Source of the DNA: Oxalobacteraceae bacterium OTU3CAMAD1
GTDB lineage: Bacteria; Pseudomonadota; Gammaproteobacteria; Burkholderiales; Burkholderiaceae_D
NCBI GenBank assembly: GCA_024123915.1
Contig: CP099650.1
Coordinates: 682,001 to 746,000 of the forward strand
Reading direction: 5' to 3'
DNA length: 64,000 nucleotides
Within the stretch, counting starts at the first letter, position 1; the number at the start of each line of letters is the position of its first letter. The notes under the pieces were generated by a model that saw only the letters and a program-made list of their open reading frames with translations, ran no database searches and was not told the DNA's origin. Both the position numbers and the translations under genes were made by a program. Positions 1-7,874 of this stretch are shown here, piece after piece.

Positions 1-1
1 G

Positions 2-457
2 CCCGGCGAACTGGGCCAGACGCTCACGCAGTATGGCCACGTTCTACTGCAGCAGCGTTTCACCGCGAGCATCCACGGCACGCCGCGCGCGCTCTGCCCA
101 AGGTTGCGCGACGAGGTGCAGGCGATCACGCGCGAAGCGTTGTTCAATGCCTCGCGCCACGCCCAGGCCAACAAGGTGCAGCTGGTCATCGACTACCGTG
201 CCGACGGCTTGTCCGTGCTGGTGCGCGACGACGGTTGCGGCATGTCGGAAGCCTTGTCGTGCGGTACGGGACGGCCCCAACACTACGGCATCGTCGGCAT
301 GGCCGAGCGCGCCAGGATTGTCGGCGCGCGCTACAAGCTGGTCTCGGCGCCCGGCCAGGGCACTGTCATGCACCTGGACGTCCCGGCCGAACATGCCTAC
401 GCGGGCGGCCGCTCGGCGGCCCTGTTCGCCCGGCTGCGCCGCCGCCCGGCCGCTTAG
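2..457 (+). CDS. Sensor histidine kinase, C-terminal part (cut by window edge)
   Basis: The reading frame enters from the window edge and ends at 457. It encodes the HATPase_c end of a NarX/DegS-type kinase. The N box is visible in REALFNASRHAQA, the G1 box in VRDDGCGM, and a G2-like region in YGIVGMAERARIVGA. The short phospho-acceptor domain and any sensor lie outside the window. The family phosphorylates LuxR-type response regulators; the NarL-type regulator at 1588-2232 is the obvious candidate partner, but it lies on the other strand beyond a hydrolase gene, so the pairing is inference. The protein ends in an Arg/Ala-rich tail. Confidence 0.85.
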   Translation, partial: PGELGQTLTQYGHVLLQQRFTASIHGTPRALCPRLRDEVQAITREALFNASRHAQANKVQLVIDYRADGLSVLVRDDGCGMSEALSCGTGRPQHYGIVGMAERARIVGARYKLVSAPGQGTVMHLDVPAEHAYAGGRSAALFARLRRRPAA

Positions 458-462
458 CAACG

Positions 463-482
463 GCTAGCTCGAAAGAGCTAGC
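463..482 (+). terminator. Perfect hairpin after the histidine kinase
   Basis: An 8-bp perfect stem (GCTAGCTC / GAGCTAGC) closes a GAAA tetraloop six bases after the kinase stop codon. There is no T tract, so intrinsic termination is uncertain; it may only protect the 3' end. Confidence 0.35.
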
Positions 483-583
483 GCGTCTGCGCCCGTCATG
501 GCGATGGCGGCGGCGATGCTCCACGGTACGCTATGGCCGGCATGTTCATCGTGCCCACCATTGATACCCCAAGAGAGGAAAGC

Positions 584-1558
584 ATGACCAACCACACCAA
601 TCCCGACCAGCGCCGCCGCAATGTGCTGATGAGCGCCGCCACGGCCGCCGCCGCCGCCGGCACTGCCGCAGCCGGTGTTTCGCTCAACGCGTCCGCCGCC
701 ACGCCATCGAAACAGCAGACCCGCACGGTTTGCACGCTGACCACCCGCGACGGCGTCGAGCTGTATTACAAGGATTGGGGGCCGAAGAACGGTCAACCGG
801 TCGTCTTCAGCCACGGTTGGCCGCTGAACTCGGACAGCTGGGAATCGCAAATGATCTTCCTGGCCGATCGCGGCTACCGCTGCATCGCCCACGACCGCCG
901 TGGCCACGGCCGCTCCAGCCAGCCATGGGACGGCAACGACATGGACCACTACGCCGACGACCTGGCCCAGGTGATCGAGGCGCTGGACCTGAAGAACGCG
1001 GTGCTGGTGGGCTTTTCCACCGGTGGCGGCGAGGTGGCGCGCTACGTCGGCCGCCATGGCACCAAACGCGTCGCCGGGCTGGCCCTGGTGTCGGCCGTGC
1101 CGCCGCTGATGCTCAAGAAGGCGGATTATCCAGGCGGCTTGCCGATGGAAGTGTTCGACGGCATCCGCGCCGGCTCCACCGCCAACCGCGCGCAGCTGTA
1201 TATCGACATCGCGTCGGGTCCGTTTTTCGGCTTCAACCGTCCGGGCGCCAAGGTCTCGCAAGGCTTGATCAACTCGTGGACGGCGCAGGGCATGCAGGCC
1301 GGCCACAAGAACACCTACGACTCGATCAAGGCGTTCTCGGAAACCGACTTCCGTGAAGACCTGAAAAAGTTCGATAAGCCAACCTTGATCATCCACGGCG
1401 ACGACGACCAGATCGTGCCGATCGACGCCTCTGGCAAAGCCGCCGCCGCGATCGTCAAGCACGCCAAGCTGCTGGTGTATCCGGGCGCGCCGCACGGCCT
1501 GACCGACACCCACAAGGACCGCGTCAACAACGATCTGCTGGCCTTCATCAAGGGCTAA
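584..1558 (+). CDS. Alpha/beta hydrolase, non-heme chloroperoxidase-like, Tat-exported
   Basis: This is a 324-residue alpha/beta hydrolase of the cofactor-free haloperoxidase/esterase group. The nucleophile elbow is GFSTGGG (Ser about 145), the acid lies in HGDDDQIVP and the histidine in [23 protein letters not shown] and the oxyanion SHGWPL are typical of the group. The N terminus has a twin-arginine type leader (DQRRRNVLM followed by an Ala-rich core), so a periplasmic location is likely. The start at 584 is preferred over an upstream in-frame ATG at 533 because AGAGAGGAAAG precedes it closely. The natural substrate cannot be read from sequence; peracid formation or ester hydrolysis are family activities. 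Confidence 0.9.
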   Translation: MTNHTNPDQRRRNVLMSAATAAAAAGTAAAGVSLNASAATPSKQQTRTVCTLTTRDGVELYYKDWGPKNGQPVVFSHGWPLNSDSWESQMIFLADRGYRCIAHDRRGHGRSSQPWDGNDMDHYADDLAQVIEALDLKNAVLVGFSTGGGEVARYVGRHGTKRVAGLALVSAVPPLMLKKADYPGGLPMEVFDGIRAGSTANRAQLYIDIASGPFFGFNRPGAKVSQGLINSWTAQGMQAGHKNTYDSIKAFSETDFREDLKKFDKPTLIIHGDDDQIVPIDASGKAAAAIVKHAKLLVYPGAPHGLTDTHKDRVNNDLLAFIKG

Positions 1559-1587
1559 GCCGACGGTTCGGGACGCCGGCCGGGCGG

Positions 1588-2232
1588 CTAGAGGGAGATG
1601 ATGCCGCGCTTGACCGCGATGGCGACCGCGTGGGTGCGGTCGTGCGCGTCGAGTTTGGCGAGGATGGTGCGGATGTGGGCCTTGACGGTGTCCTCGGCGA
1701 TGCCGAGGTGCACGCCGATTTGCTTGTTGCCGTTGCCGGCGGCGGCGCTCGACAGCACCGCCATCTCCCGCTCGCTCAGGTTCGGCTGGCCCAGGCGCTC
1801 GACCAAGGTGCGCGCCACGTCGGCCGGTATCCAGCGGTGGCCGGCATGCACCGCGCGGATCGCGTCGATCAAGTCCTTGCGCAGGCTGTGTTTCATCAGG
1901 AAGCCTGCCGCGCCCAGTTCGAGCGCGCGGCGCATTTGATGGTCGCCGCTCAGCGTCGTCAGCATGATCACGCGGGCGTGGCCGTTGCGCTGCCGCAGCG
2001 CTTCGAGCGCCTGCAAACCGTCCATCCCGGGCATGGCAATGTCCATGATCGTCAGGTCCGGCCGCAAGGCCTCGAACGACTCGACCACGCGGGCGCCGTT
2101 GTCGAGTTCGCCCACCACTTGCAGGTCGGGCTGGTTGGCGATGGTGTCGGCCAGTCCCGCCAGGATCATCGGATGGTCGTCAACGAGGAGGATGCGGACT
2201 GGCTTACTGCTTGGTTCGGTACTGCTCGACAC
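1588..2232 (-). CDS. NarL/LuxR-family two-component response regulator
   Basis: A 214-residue regulator. The receiver domain has the acidic pair in LLVDDHP and the phospho-acceptor Asp64 in TIMDIAMPGMDG, then a Thr-containing IMLTTL and a conserved Lys in FLMKHSLRK. The C-terminal LuxR helix-turn-helix begins at LSEREMAVL and includes IAEDTVKAHIRTILAKL. I place the start at a GTG preceded by GGAG with 5 bases between; the frame stays open about 43 codons upstream, but that stretch does not look like receiver sequence. It converges with the hydrolase gene and is divergent from the cupin gene. A partner could be either kinase nearby. Confidence 0.9.
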   Translation of the reverse strand: MSSSTEPSSKPVRILLVDDHPMILAGLADTIANQPDLQVVGELDNGARVVESFEALRPDLTIMDIAMPGMDGLQALEALRQRNGHARVIMLTTLSGDHQMRRALELGAAGFLMKHSLRKDLIDAIRAVHAGHRWIPADVARTLVERLGQPNLSEREMAVLSSAAAGNGNKQIGVHLGIAEDTVKAHIRTILAKLDAHDRTHAVAIAVKRGIISL

Positions 2233-2374
2233 GTGTACTCCGTGGGGTTGGCGGGTGGGCTGCGCGCAGTGTAATACAAGTTGTACAACAGCGGCAATCG
2301 ACGACCAGTCGTTGCTCTGCGCAATATAACCAGAAGTAACTCTCGGCATCACGCCATTCACTCACCAAGGAAAC

Positions 2375-2827
2375 ATGATGAAATCAATCGCTAAAATCGC
2401 TATTGTGGCCGCCTCGCTTGCGGTGTTCTGCCAGCAGGCCCAGGCCCAAGCGCCGGCCGCCGCCCACGACCACGTCTCGGCCGCCCCGCTGGGAACCCCC
2501 AAGTTCGACGCCAAGGGCATCGCCCGCACCGAAACCGTGCGCAGCCAGTTCGACGCCACGCGGGAAGCGATCCAGGTGCGCGTCGATTTCGCCAAGGGCG
2601 CCGCGTTCCCGAAACACTCCCACCCTGGTGTCGAGATCGCCTACGTGCTGACCGGCGTCATCGAATATGAACTGGAAGGCAAGGTCATCCGCCTCAAGGC
2701 CGGCGAGTCGCTCTACATTCCGGCCGGCGCGGTGCACTCGGCGAAGAACGTCGACACCGGCACCACGTCGGAACTGGCCACTTACCTGGTGGAGAAGAAC
2801 AAGCCTATCGTCATTCTCGACAAGTGA
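2375..2827 (+). CDS. Secreted cupin-domain protein
   Basis: A 150-residue protein with a cleavable signal peptide (MMKSIAKIAIVAASLAVFC, then QAQA). A single cupin_2 barrel follows: the metal-site motif appears as FPKHSHPGVEIAYVLTG with the second half in GESLYIPAGAVHSAKN. Cupins of this small periplasmic type are mostly uncharacterised; many bind a divalent metal. AAGGAAAC lies immediately before the ATG. It is divergent from the response regulator at 1588-2232 with about 140 bp between them, suggesting possible control by that regulator (inference). Confidence 0.85.
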   Translation: MMKSIAKIAIVAASLAVFCQQAQAQAPAAAHDHVSAAPLGTPKFDAKGIARTETVRSQFDATREAIQVRVDFAKGAAFPKHSHPGVEIAYVLTGVIEYELEGKVIRLKAGESLYIPAGAVHSAKNVDTGTTSELATYLVEKNKPIVILDK

Positions 2828-2876
2828 TGTCATCGGGGCCTCCACCGCCGCAGATTTCATATCTAAAAGCTAATAG

Positions 2877-5243
2877 GTGACGGAAAGTAGTAGAATCGCG
2901 CCAATTTCTACTTACTGCGAGAGCCCCTTGATCGACAGCCTACCGGTACGCGCCCTGCGTGCCGCCTTGTATCGGCGCATGGAACGGCCGGAGCACGGCG
3001 ACCAGGACCTGCAGGGCTGGCGCAACCGGCTGCTGAATGGTTTGTGCGCCGCCGCCTTCTGGCTCGGCCTGCTGGCCTTGCTGCCCAGCATGTGGGCCGC
3101 CGTCCAACAAGGCCGCCTGCCGCTGGTCGCGACCGACATCGTCGCGCTGGCCGGCGTCGGTTGGCTGCATTACCGGCGCGACATCGCCTATCAATGGCGG
3201 GCGCTCGCGATATTGACCATCGTCTATCTGATCGCGGTGGTCATGCTGTTTTCGCTCGGCCCGCTGTTGCAGATTTATCTGATGGCGGTGCCGGTGCTGT
3301 GCACGGTGCTGATCGGCAGCCGGGCCGCCATGCTGGCGCTGCTGTGGTGCGGCGCCACGCTGTTCGTGGCCGGCCATTTCGGCGGCATAGAACCGGGCTT
3401 GGCGGTGGTGGTGGTCAGCCCGCTGGCGCATTGGCTCATCCTGACCGTCAATTTCCTGCTGGTCGCCACCGTGCTGACGGTGTCGTGCACCTATCTGCTG
3501 CACGGGCTCGACGGCGCCCTGGCGCGCCAGCGCGTCATCCATACCCGCAGCCACGACAATGAAACCCGCTATCGGCAAATCCTGGAGGCGCAGATCGCCA
3601 CCCTTCATGCGCGCGAGGCGGACCTGCGCGCCTCGCAGGTGAGCCAGGCCGAATCGCTGGCGGCGCAGCGGGCGGCGGAAGTATCGAACCAGCTTAAGAG
3701 CGACTTCCTGGCGATGATCAGCCACGAAGTGCGCACGCCGTTGGGCGGCGTCATCGGCATGCTGCGCTCGGCCATGAAGGACGCCGGCGTGGCGCCCACC
3801 ACCCGCGACAAACTGCGCCTTAGTCTGAGCAACGCCGAGGTGCTGCTGCAAATCATCAACGATATCCTCGACTTCTCGCGCCTGGAGGCGGGCAAGATGC
3901 CGCTGGAGGTGCTGGATTTCGACCTCGCCGGGCTGCTCAACGACGTGGTGGGTTTGCTGGCCGACCGCGCCGAAGCCAAGGGCGTTTCGCTCATCGCCGA
4001 ATTCGCCCCAGGGATGCCGGCCTGGTGGCGCGGCGACCCGACGCGACTGCGGCAGGTGGTCGTGAACCTGGTCGGCAACGGCGTCAAGTTCACCGAGCAT
4101 GGTGAGGTGCGCGTGAGCGTTGCTGAAGACGGCGGCCAGGGCATCGTCCTGAGCGTGCGCGACACCGGCATCGGCATCGAGGCCGAGGCGCTCGGACGGC
4201 TGTTCCAGAAGTTCGAGCAGGCCGACGCCGCCACGTCCCGCAAATACGGCGGGGCAGGCTTGGGCCTGGCCATCTGCAAGAACATCGTCAGCGCCATGGG
4301 CGGACGCATCGAAGCAGTCAGCGAGCCCGGTTTCGGCAGCGTGTTCCGCGTGCATCTGCCGCTGGAGCGCGGCGCACCGGTGGCCGTTCTGGAGGAGGAA
4401 GCGCGCCGTCCGCACGCGGCCCGCCTGGCCGTGCTGTGCGCGGAGGACGGCAGCACCAATCAGGTGATCTTGACTGAGCTGGTGAGCAATATGGGCCACA
4501 CCCTCACCATCGTCGAGGATGGCTTGGCGGCACTGGAGGAACTGGCCGCGCGCGACTACGACCTAGTGATCATGGACGGCCGCATGCCGCGCATGGACGG
4601 CAGGGCCGCCTTGCAGCGCCTGCGCGCCGGACTGGACGGCGTGCGCGACGCCGCCGTGCCGGTGATCGCGCTGACGGCCAACGCGACGGCCGAGGAGCGG
4701 CAACGCTTCCTCGCGGCAGGCGCCAGTGGCTTCCTCGCCAAGCCTATAGATGAGATCGCCTTGCACACCGAGATCGCGCGCCAGCTCGAAGCGTTGCTGG
4801 CGAACGGCAGGCCGTTGATCGGCGAACAGCGCGCCATGGCAGCGGGCGCGCCGGCGTTGAGCGAGCTGGACGATATGTTTGGCGTGGCGGAGTTGCCTGT
4901 TGCCGGCGCGCGGCCGGCGGATGCGGACGCCAAGTTGCACCGCGCCATGCGCTCTGCTTTTATGATCGAAGGACCGCGCCTGTTGACTGCGGCGTGGCAG
5001 GGGCTGGACGACTGCGATGGTGCAGCGGTGGCGCTGGCCGCGCACAGCCTGATGGGCGGCGCCGCGTTTCTCGGCGTGGATGCGTTGCGTGCGCGTTGTG
5101 CCCGTATCGAGCAACTGGCCGACGCCGGCGAGCTCGACGCGGTGAGGCCGCAGTTGGCGACGCTTACGCTGGAGCTGGCGGAGACGTTGGCGGAGATGGA
5201 GCCACGGGTGGGCGCCGCCTCCGCTACGGCCCTAACATCGTAG
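2877..5243 (+). CDS. Hybrid sensor histidine kinase with receiver and Hpt domains
   Basis: A membrane-bound phosphorelay kinase of up to 788 residues. Residues about 50-210 carry several hydrophobic membrane segments, with no periplasmic sensor domain evident. A short coiled linker leads to HisKA with His283 in MISHEVRTPLGG. HATPase boxes follow (LVGNGVKFTE, DTGIGIE, GGAGLGLAIC). The receiver has Asp567 in IMDGRMPRMDG. The C-terminal Hpt domain carries His723 in LAAHSLMGGAAFLG. The whole relay His-Asp-His is therefore intact and would hand phosphate to an unlinked regulator. The start is uncertain: GTG 2877 gives the longest frame, and an ATG at 2979 is an alternative. Confidence 0.9.
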   Translation: MTESSRIAPISTYCESPLIDSLPVRALRAALYRRMERPEHGDQDLQGWRNRLLNGLCAAAFWLGLLALLPSMWAAVQQGRLPLVATDIVALAGVGWLHYRRDIAYQWRALAILTIVYLIAVVMLFSLGPLLQIYLMAVPVLCTVLIGSRAAMLALLWCGATLFVAGHFGGIEPGLAVVVVSPLAHWLILTVNFLLVATVLTVSCTYLLHGLDGALARQRVIHTRSHDNETRYRQILEAQIATLHAREADLRASQVSQAESLAAQRAAEVSNQLKSDFLAMISHEVRTPLGGVIGMLRSAMKDAGVAPTTRDKLRLSLSNAEVLLQIINDILDFSRLEAGKMPLEVLDFDLAGLLNDVVGLLADRAEAKGVSLIAEFAPGMPAWWRGDPTRLRQVVVNLVGNGVKFTEHGEVRVSVAEDGGQGIVLSVRDTGIGIEAEALGRLFQKFEQADAATSRKYGGAGLGLAICKNIVSAMGGRIEAVSEPGFGSVFRVHLPLERGAPVAVLEEEARRPHAARLAVLCAEDGSTNQVILTELVSNMGHTLTIVEDGLAALEELAARDYDLVIMDGRMPRMDGRAALQRLRAGLDGVRDAAVPVIALTANATAEERQRFLAAGASGFLAKPIDEIALHTEIARQLEALLANGRPLIGEQRAMAAGAPALSELDDMFGVAELPVAGARPADADAKLHRAMRSAFMIEGPRLLTAAWQGLDDCDGAAVALAAHSLMGGAAFLGVDALRARCARIEQLADAGELDAVRPQLATLTLELAETLAEMEPRVGAASATALTS

Positions 5244-5260
5244 TTGCCGAGTGGCGATGG

Positions 5261-5440
5261 CTAGGCGGCCAACGCCTTGCGCTTGGCAATGAGGAGTTGG
5301 CGCAGCAGGATAAGCATATCGGTGTAGTCGCCATTGCTGATCACTTCTTCTAGAATCGCGGCCCGAAATTCAGGATCTGTGCGAAGCATATCGGCGACCA
5401 CGTCGTCATGCGAGTGGCTATTTCGGTTTGCTGTTGCCAT
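5261..5440 (-). CDS. Small hypothetical protein (59 aa), possibly antitoxin-like
   Basis: A 59-residue protein with DVVADMLRTDPEFRAAIL followed by a helical tail rich in Leu and Arg. The DPEFRAAILEE stretch recalls the N terminus of putative addiction-module antidote proteins, but no helix-turn-helix follows, so the resemblance is weak. It overlaps the 3' end of the upstream 77-residue gene by 23 bp on the same strand, which suggests translational coupling. The ATG at 5440 follows a GGAAAG-type stretch in the upstream gene. Confidence 0.5.
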   Translation of the reverse strand: MATANRNSHSHDDVVADMLRTDPEFRAAILEEVISNGDYTDMLILLRQLLIAKRKALAA

Positions 5441-5651
5441 ATTTCTGCTTCCTTTCCAGTATCGCCGCAGTAACGATTTCCTCAATGGCGCTAGCGTCCT
5501 GTATCCAAATCGCATACTCATGCTTGCTCATGTCGAGCAACGCGCGCAACTGCGTGTCACGCCCGATGATGCCTTCGTGCCATCGCGCGACGTAATCGTC
5601 AATCTCATCTAGGGCTGTGGCTCCGGCAAGGTAGTCATCAATCAATGTCAC
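5418..5651 (-). CDS. Small hypothetical protein (77 aa)
   Basis: A 77-residue acidic protein beginning MTLIDDYLAGATALDEIDDY and ending in a basic tail. It starts at a GTG preceded by a strong AGGAGG with 4 bases between, which supports it as a real gene. Phrases such as DDYVARWHEG and LDMSKHEYAIWIQD look like a small helical protein of the kind found in toxin-antitoxin or phage loci, but I cannot name a family. It sits in the middle of a three-gene minus-strand set (5261-5988) with base composition lower in GC than the flanks. Confidence 0.6.
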   Translation of the reverse strand: MTLIDDYLAGATALDEIDDYVARWHEGIIGRDTQLRALLDMSKHEYAIWIQDASAIEEIVTAAILERKQKYGNSKPK

Positions 5652-5673
5652 TGCACCTCCTCAGAATGGCCCC

Positions 5674-5988
5674 TCAGTCCGCAAGCGATAGATGTACCAG
5701 TTGGACATAAATCGCGACACATTGTTCCCCATTCCTGATAGTCGCGCTCCAATCACCGCTGAGATAGCTTGCCGCATTGAAGCCTGGCTCGAATTGCAGG
5801 CCGTACTCAAAAGCTTGTACTGCTGTGTTCGCTGCGACTTGATCTTTGCCAATGCCTTCTGCTGATCCAGCGCCACAATCGCGAGGCCCACGACCAAACT
5901 GATCAAACTGTTCTTTCAGTCGTGTGCCGTGAAGGTGATCTACTTCAATGATCCGAAAATTCATCGTGTCATGCGGCGCTTTAGACAT
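5674..5988 (-). CDS. Hypothetical protein (104 aa), uncertain
   Basis: A 104-residue reading frame starting at an ATG with GGAAG about 8 bases upstream. It contains NFRIIEVDHLHGTRLKEQFD, a Gly-rich middle and LSGDWSATIRNGEQCVAIYV near the end. No family is recognised. It stops 22 bases before the 77-residue gene, so the two could be one operon. A second frame over the same DNA (5661-5906, TTG start) is open too, so the coding choice is not secure. The line 5701-5760 is 50 percent GC by my count, against 67 percent at 3001-3060. It could be a remnant of a longer gene. Confidence 0.35.
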   Translation of the reverse strand: MSKAPHDTMNFRIIEVDHLHGTRLKEQFDQFGRGPRDCGAGSAEGIGKDQVAANTAVQAFEYGLQFEPGFNAASYLSGDWSATIRNGEQCVAIYVQLVHLSLAD

Positions 5989-6030
5989 GACAATCACTTC
6001 CATGTGACCATCTTTGAATAGGAGGCTAAC

Positions 6031-6399
6031 GTGAGACTTCGCATCGTTTCTTTTGCAATCGCTGGTGCTTTTTTCGCGCTGGCCCATGGCGCGCAAGTAT
6101 GGGAGTGGACGCAGCGTCCCGCCGAAGTGAAGTATGCGATTTACGGAGGGGATCTTGGTGACGCCTATGCACCAACTTCAAATGATGTGCGCGTCGCGTT
6201 CTACGTCCGTGGCAGCGCAGCCAAGGAGATGTTTGAAGCGATGGGGCCGGATAGAAAGAGCGAGTGCGGGATTGAGAAGGGCGGCCGGGTTCGTGAAAAA
6301 GAGCATGTCGTCTGTAGCTATCGCCCATCTGACGGCTACCAATGCGACTTTGGTTTCGATCTTCGTTCCGGCAAAAGCATTGGTGGCTCGATCTGCTGA
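6031..6399 (+). CDS. Small secreted protein of unknown function (122 aa)
   Basis: A 122-residue protein with a short signal peptide (MRLRIVSFAIAGAFFALAHG). It starts at a GTG with GGAGG 5 bases upstream. The mature part has three cysteines, at ECGIEKGG, VVCSYR and QCDFGFDL, plus the last residue, and a phrase VRVAFYVRGSAAKEMFEAMG. It resembles small periplasmic proteins often seen beside mobile or effector-related loci, but no name can be assigned. A clear terminator follows at 6444-6481. It is divergent from the 5261-5988 gene set with only about 40 bp between start codons. Confidence 0.75.
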   Translation: MRLRIVSFAIAGAFFALAHGAQVWEWTQRPAEVKYAIYGGDLGDAYAPTSNDVRVAFYVRGSAAKEMFEAMGPDRKSECGIEKGGRVREKEHVVCSYRPSDGYQCDFGFDLRSGKSIGGSIC

Positions 6400-6443
6400 C
6401 TTGGGTTGAATCAAGTACTTCCAGACCACTTCACCTGTTGACG

Positions 6444-6481
6444 AAAGGCCCGCCAGTGACATGTCGCCGGCGGGCCTTTTT
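6444..6481 (+). terminator. Intrinsic terminator, likely bidirectional
   Basis: An 8-bp stem GGCCCGCC / GGCGGGCC is followed by TTTTT, and preceded by AAA, so it can serve the + gene ending at 6399 and the minus-strand gene ending at 6494. Confidence 0.85.
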
Positions 6482-6493
6482 AATTGCTACCTG

Positions 6494-6628
6494 TTAGAAG
6501 CAGCAAGCGAGCATCTTCATGCAGCACTCCAGACTGACGCAGCAGTCCATGGCGGTCGCCGCATAGGCGCCAGCCGAAGCCAGCAGGATTGCCGTCACGG
6601 CGCTTGCTTTGATGATGATTGATTTCAT
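6494..6628 (-). CDS. Tiny secreted cysteine-rich peptide (44 aa)
   Basis: A 44-residue peptide with a signal sequence (MKSIIIKASAVTAILLASAG, then AYAA). The mature segment of about 20 residues contains three CC pairs: MDCCVSLECCMKMLACCF. AAAGGAAACACC precedes the ATG, a good ribosome binding site. Paired cysteines in so short an exported peptide suggest metal (copper, zinc) binding or disulfide-linked structure; this is inference. The gene lies downstream of another small Cys-containing exported protein (6682-6948) on the same strand and ends at a shared terminator. Confidence 0.75.
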   Translation of the reverse strand: MKSIIIKASAVTAILLASAGAYAATAMDCCVSLECCMKMLACCF

Positions 6629-6681
6629 GGTGTTTCCTTTTTAGCTGGAAGTTGAGTTGGTCTTAACATCACTTCGGCGTG

Positions 6682-6948
6682 CTAATCAGGCGGACACCAG
6701 ACATCTTTCGCCGGTGCCGGAGACATGGTCGGGGCGGAGCAGTAAGCTGGCAGGCGCGTCAGCGTCGGCGCGGGCAGTGCGATATCGCTGCCGATGGCAG
6801 GCATCGCGGCCGGCAGACAATCCATCGCCACGCATTGCGTTACTGGACAATCGGCGCTCTTGCAGCACATGCGAGCGGGCGCGGCCGCCAGCAAGGAGCT
6901 GTACAGCACGAATACCAGCGCGATGACAAGGGCAATGAATTGTCGCAT
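6682..6948 (-). CDS. Small secreted cysteine-containing protein (88 aa)
   Basis: An 88-residue protein whose start I place at MRQFIALVIALVFVLYSSLL, a good signal peptide or membrane anchor; the frame stays open 23 codons upstream without a better start. The mature part begins APARMCCKSADCPVTQC and has further Cys in MDCLPA, AYCSAP and VWCPPD, with a Pro/Ala-rich region between. No ribosome binding site is obvious. It is probably cotranscribed with the 44-residue CC-rich peptide 50 bp downstream. A role in metal handling is possible but unproven. Confidence 0.6.
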   Translation of the reverse strand: MRQFIALVIALVFVLYSSLLAAAPARMCCKSADCPVTQCVAMDCLPAAMPAIGSDIALPAPTLTRLPAYCSAPTMSPAPAKDVWCPPD

Positions 6949-7071
6949 CGGTTGATTGTAGCAAGGTTCCGGCCGTGTCGCGTGCCAGCAATTCGCGGTG
7001 GAGGCATCAGTGTTCACTTGACATGCCCTGTTCTTAGTTGCAATATGCCACCAACATAGCGAGCGATACCC

Positions 7072-7725
7072 ATGAAATTTGCCTTACCTCTTGTCACTGT
7101 CGATGCCGTTTTACTGACGCTCCGCCAAGGTGAGCTTCAGGTTGCCTTACAACGCCGTGACAAGGCGCCCGACGAAGGCATGTTGGCGTTGCCTGGCGGC
7201 GTCGTGCACGTAGACGAAGATGAATCCACCGAAGCCACCGTTGCGCGCGTTCTCCATGACAAAACGGGCTTTCAGCCGCGTTACCTCGAGCAGTTGCAGT
7301 GGTTTTCCGGCAAGCACCGGGATGCGCGCAGTTGGTCCATCTCGCTGGCCTATCTTGCGCTGGTGCCGGTGGAGGAGCTGGAGGCGGTAAGTCCCAATGC
7401 GTTTCATTTCTACGGCGTCGATCACCTGCCCAAATTAGCATTCGACCATGCCGATATCATCGCCGCCGCAGTGAGCCGGGTGCGTAACAAATCCAGCTAT
7501 TCGACTTTGCCATGCTGTTTGCTGCCGGAGAAGTTCACGCTGTCACAGTTGAAATCGACGTACGAAGCCATCTTGATGACGACGTTGGAGAAGTCCAACT
7601 TCAGGCGCAAGATCGAAGCGTGGGACGTCGTGGAACCCACAGAAGAATTCTTGACGGGCGCCCAGCGTCCGGCCCGCTTGTACAAGCTCAAGGACTTCAT
7701 GTTGTTTGGAAAATCTTTCGGATAG
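7072..7725 (+). CDS. nrtR: NrtR-type regulator of NAD metabolism (degenerate Nudix plus winged helix)
   Basis: A 217-residue protein: N-terminal Nudix fold (about 1-145) and a C-terminal winged-helix region (about 150-217, FTLSQLKSTYEAIL ... FRRKIEAW). The Nudix box starts normally at LPGGVVHVDEDE but the catalytic REUxEE segment reads RVLHDK, so the metal-binding glutamates are lost. That is the signature of NrtR proteins, which sense ADP-ribose and related NAD metabolites instead of hydrolysing them. It lies 149 bp upstream of prs-nadV in the same direction. Two 25-bp near-identical repeats in that gap are candidate binding sites, so it probably represses the salvage pair. Confidence 0.88.
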   Translation: MKFALPLVTVDAVLLTLRQGELQVALQRRDKAPDEGMLALPGGVVHVDEDESTEATVARVLHDKTGFQPRYLEQLQWFSGKHRDARSWSISLAYLALVPVEELEAVSPNAFHFYGVDHLPKLAFDHADIIAAAVSRVRNKSSYSTLPCCLLPEKFTLSQLKSTYEAILMTTLEKSNFRRKIEAWDVVEPTEEFLTGAQRPARLYKLKDFMLFGKSFG

Positions 7726-7772
7726 AGAAGCGAGCTCAAGAATTCGCTTGCCTTCAGAATTGATTGCGGTAT

Positions 7773-7861
7773 ACTTAATTGTGTTTCGCCACTAAGTCAT
7801 CCCAGCTTGGCGCGACTACGGGGTTTATCAGGTTTTACTTAGTTGTATTTCGACCTTAAAT
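7773..7861. promoter_or_regulatory. Two 25-bp direct repeats, candidate NrtR operators
   Basis: Copies at 7773-7797 and 7837-7861 start 64 bp apart and agree at about 19 of 25 positions. Both begin ACTTA(A/G)TTGT(A/G)TTTCG. The first also carries inverted ends ACTTA / TAAGT. They lie just upstream of prs, whose ATG is 14 bases after the second copy. A weaker match lies at 7032-7056 before nrtR. Operator function is inferred from position between nrtR and its likely target. Confidence 0.6.
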
Positions 7862-7874
7862 AAAGGCTATTGTT

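Noticed and set aside
2280..2289. Palindrome GTTGTACAAC between the response regulator and cupin genes
   Set aside because: Ten bases is too short to claim as an operator without a second copy; only noted for later comparison.
5661..5906. An 81-codon frame overlapping the 104-aa gene call
   Set aside because: It begins with TTG and lacks a ribosome binding site, while the other frame has ATG and GGAAG. Some doubt remains.
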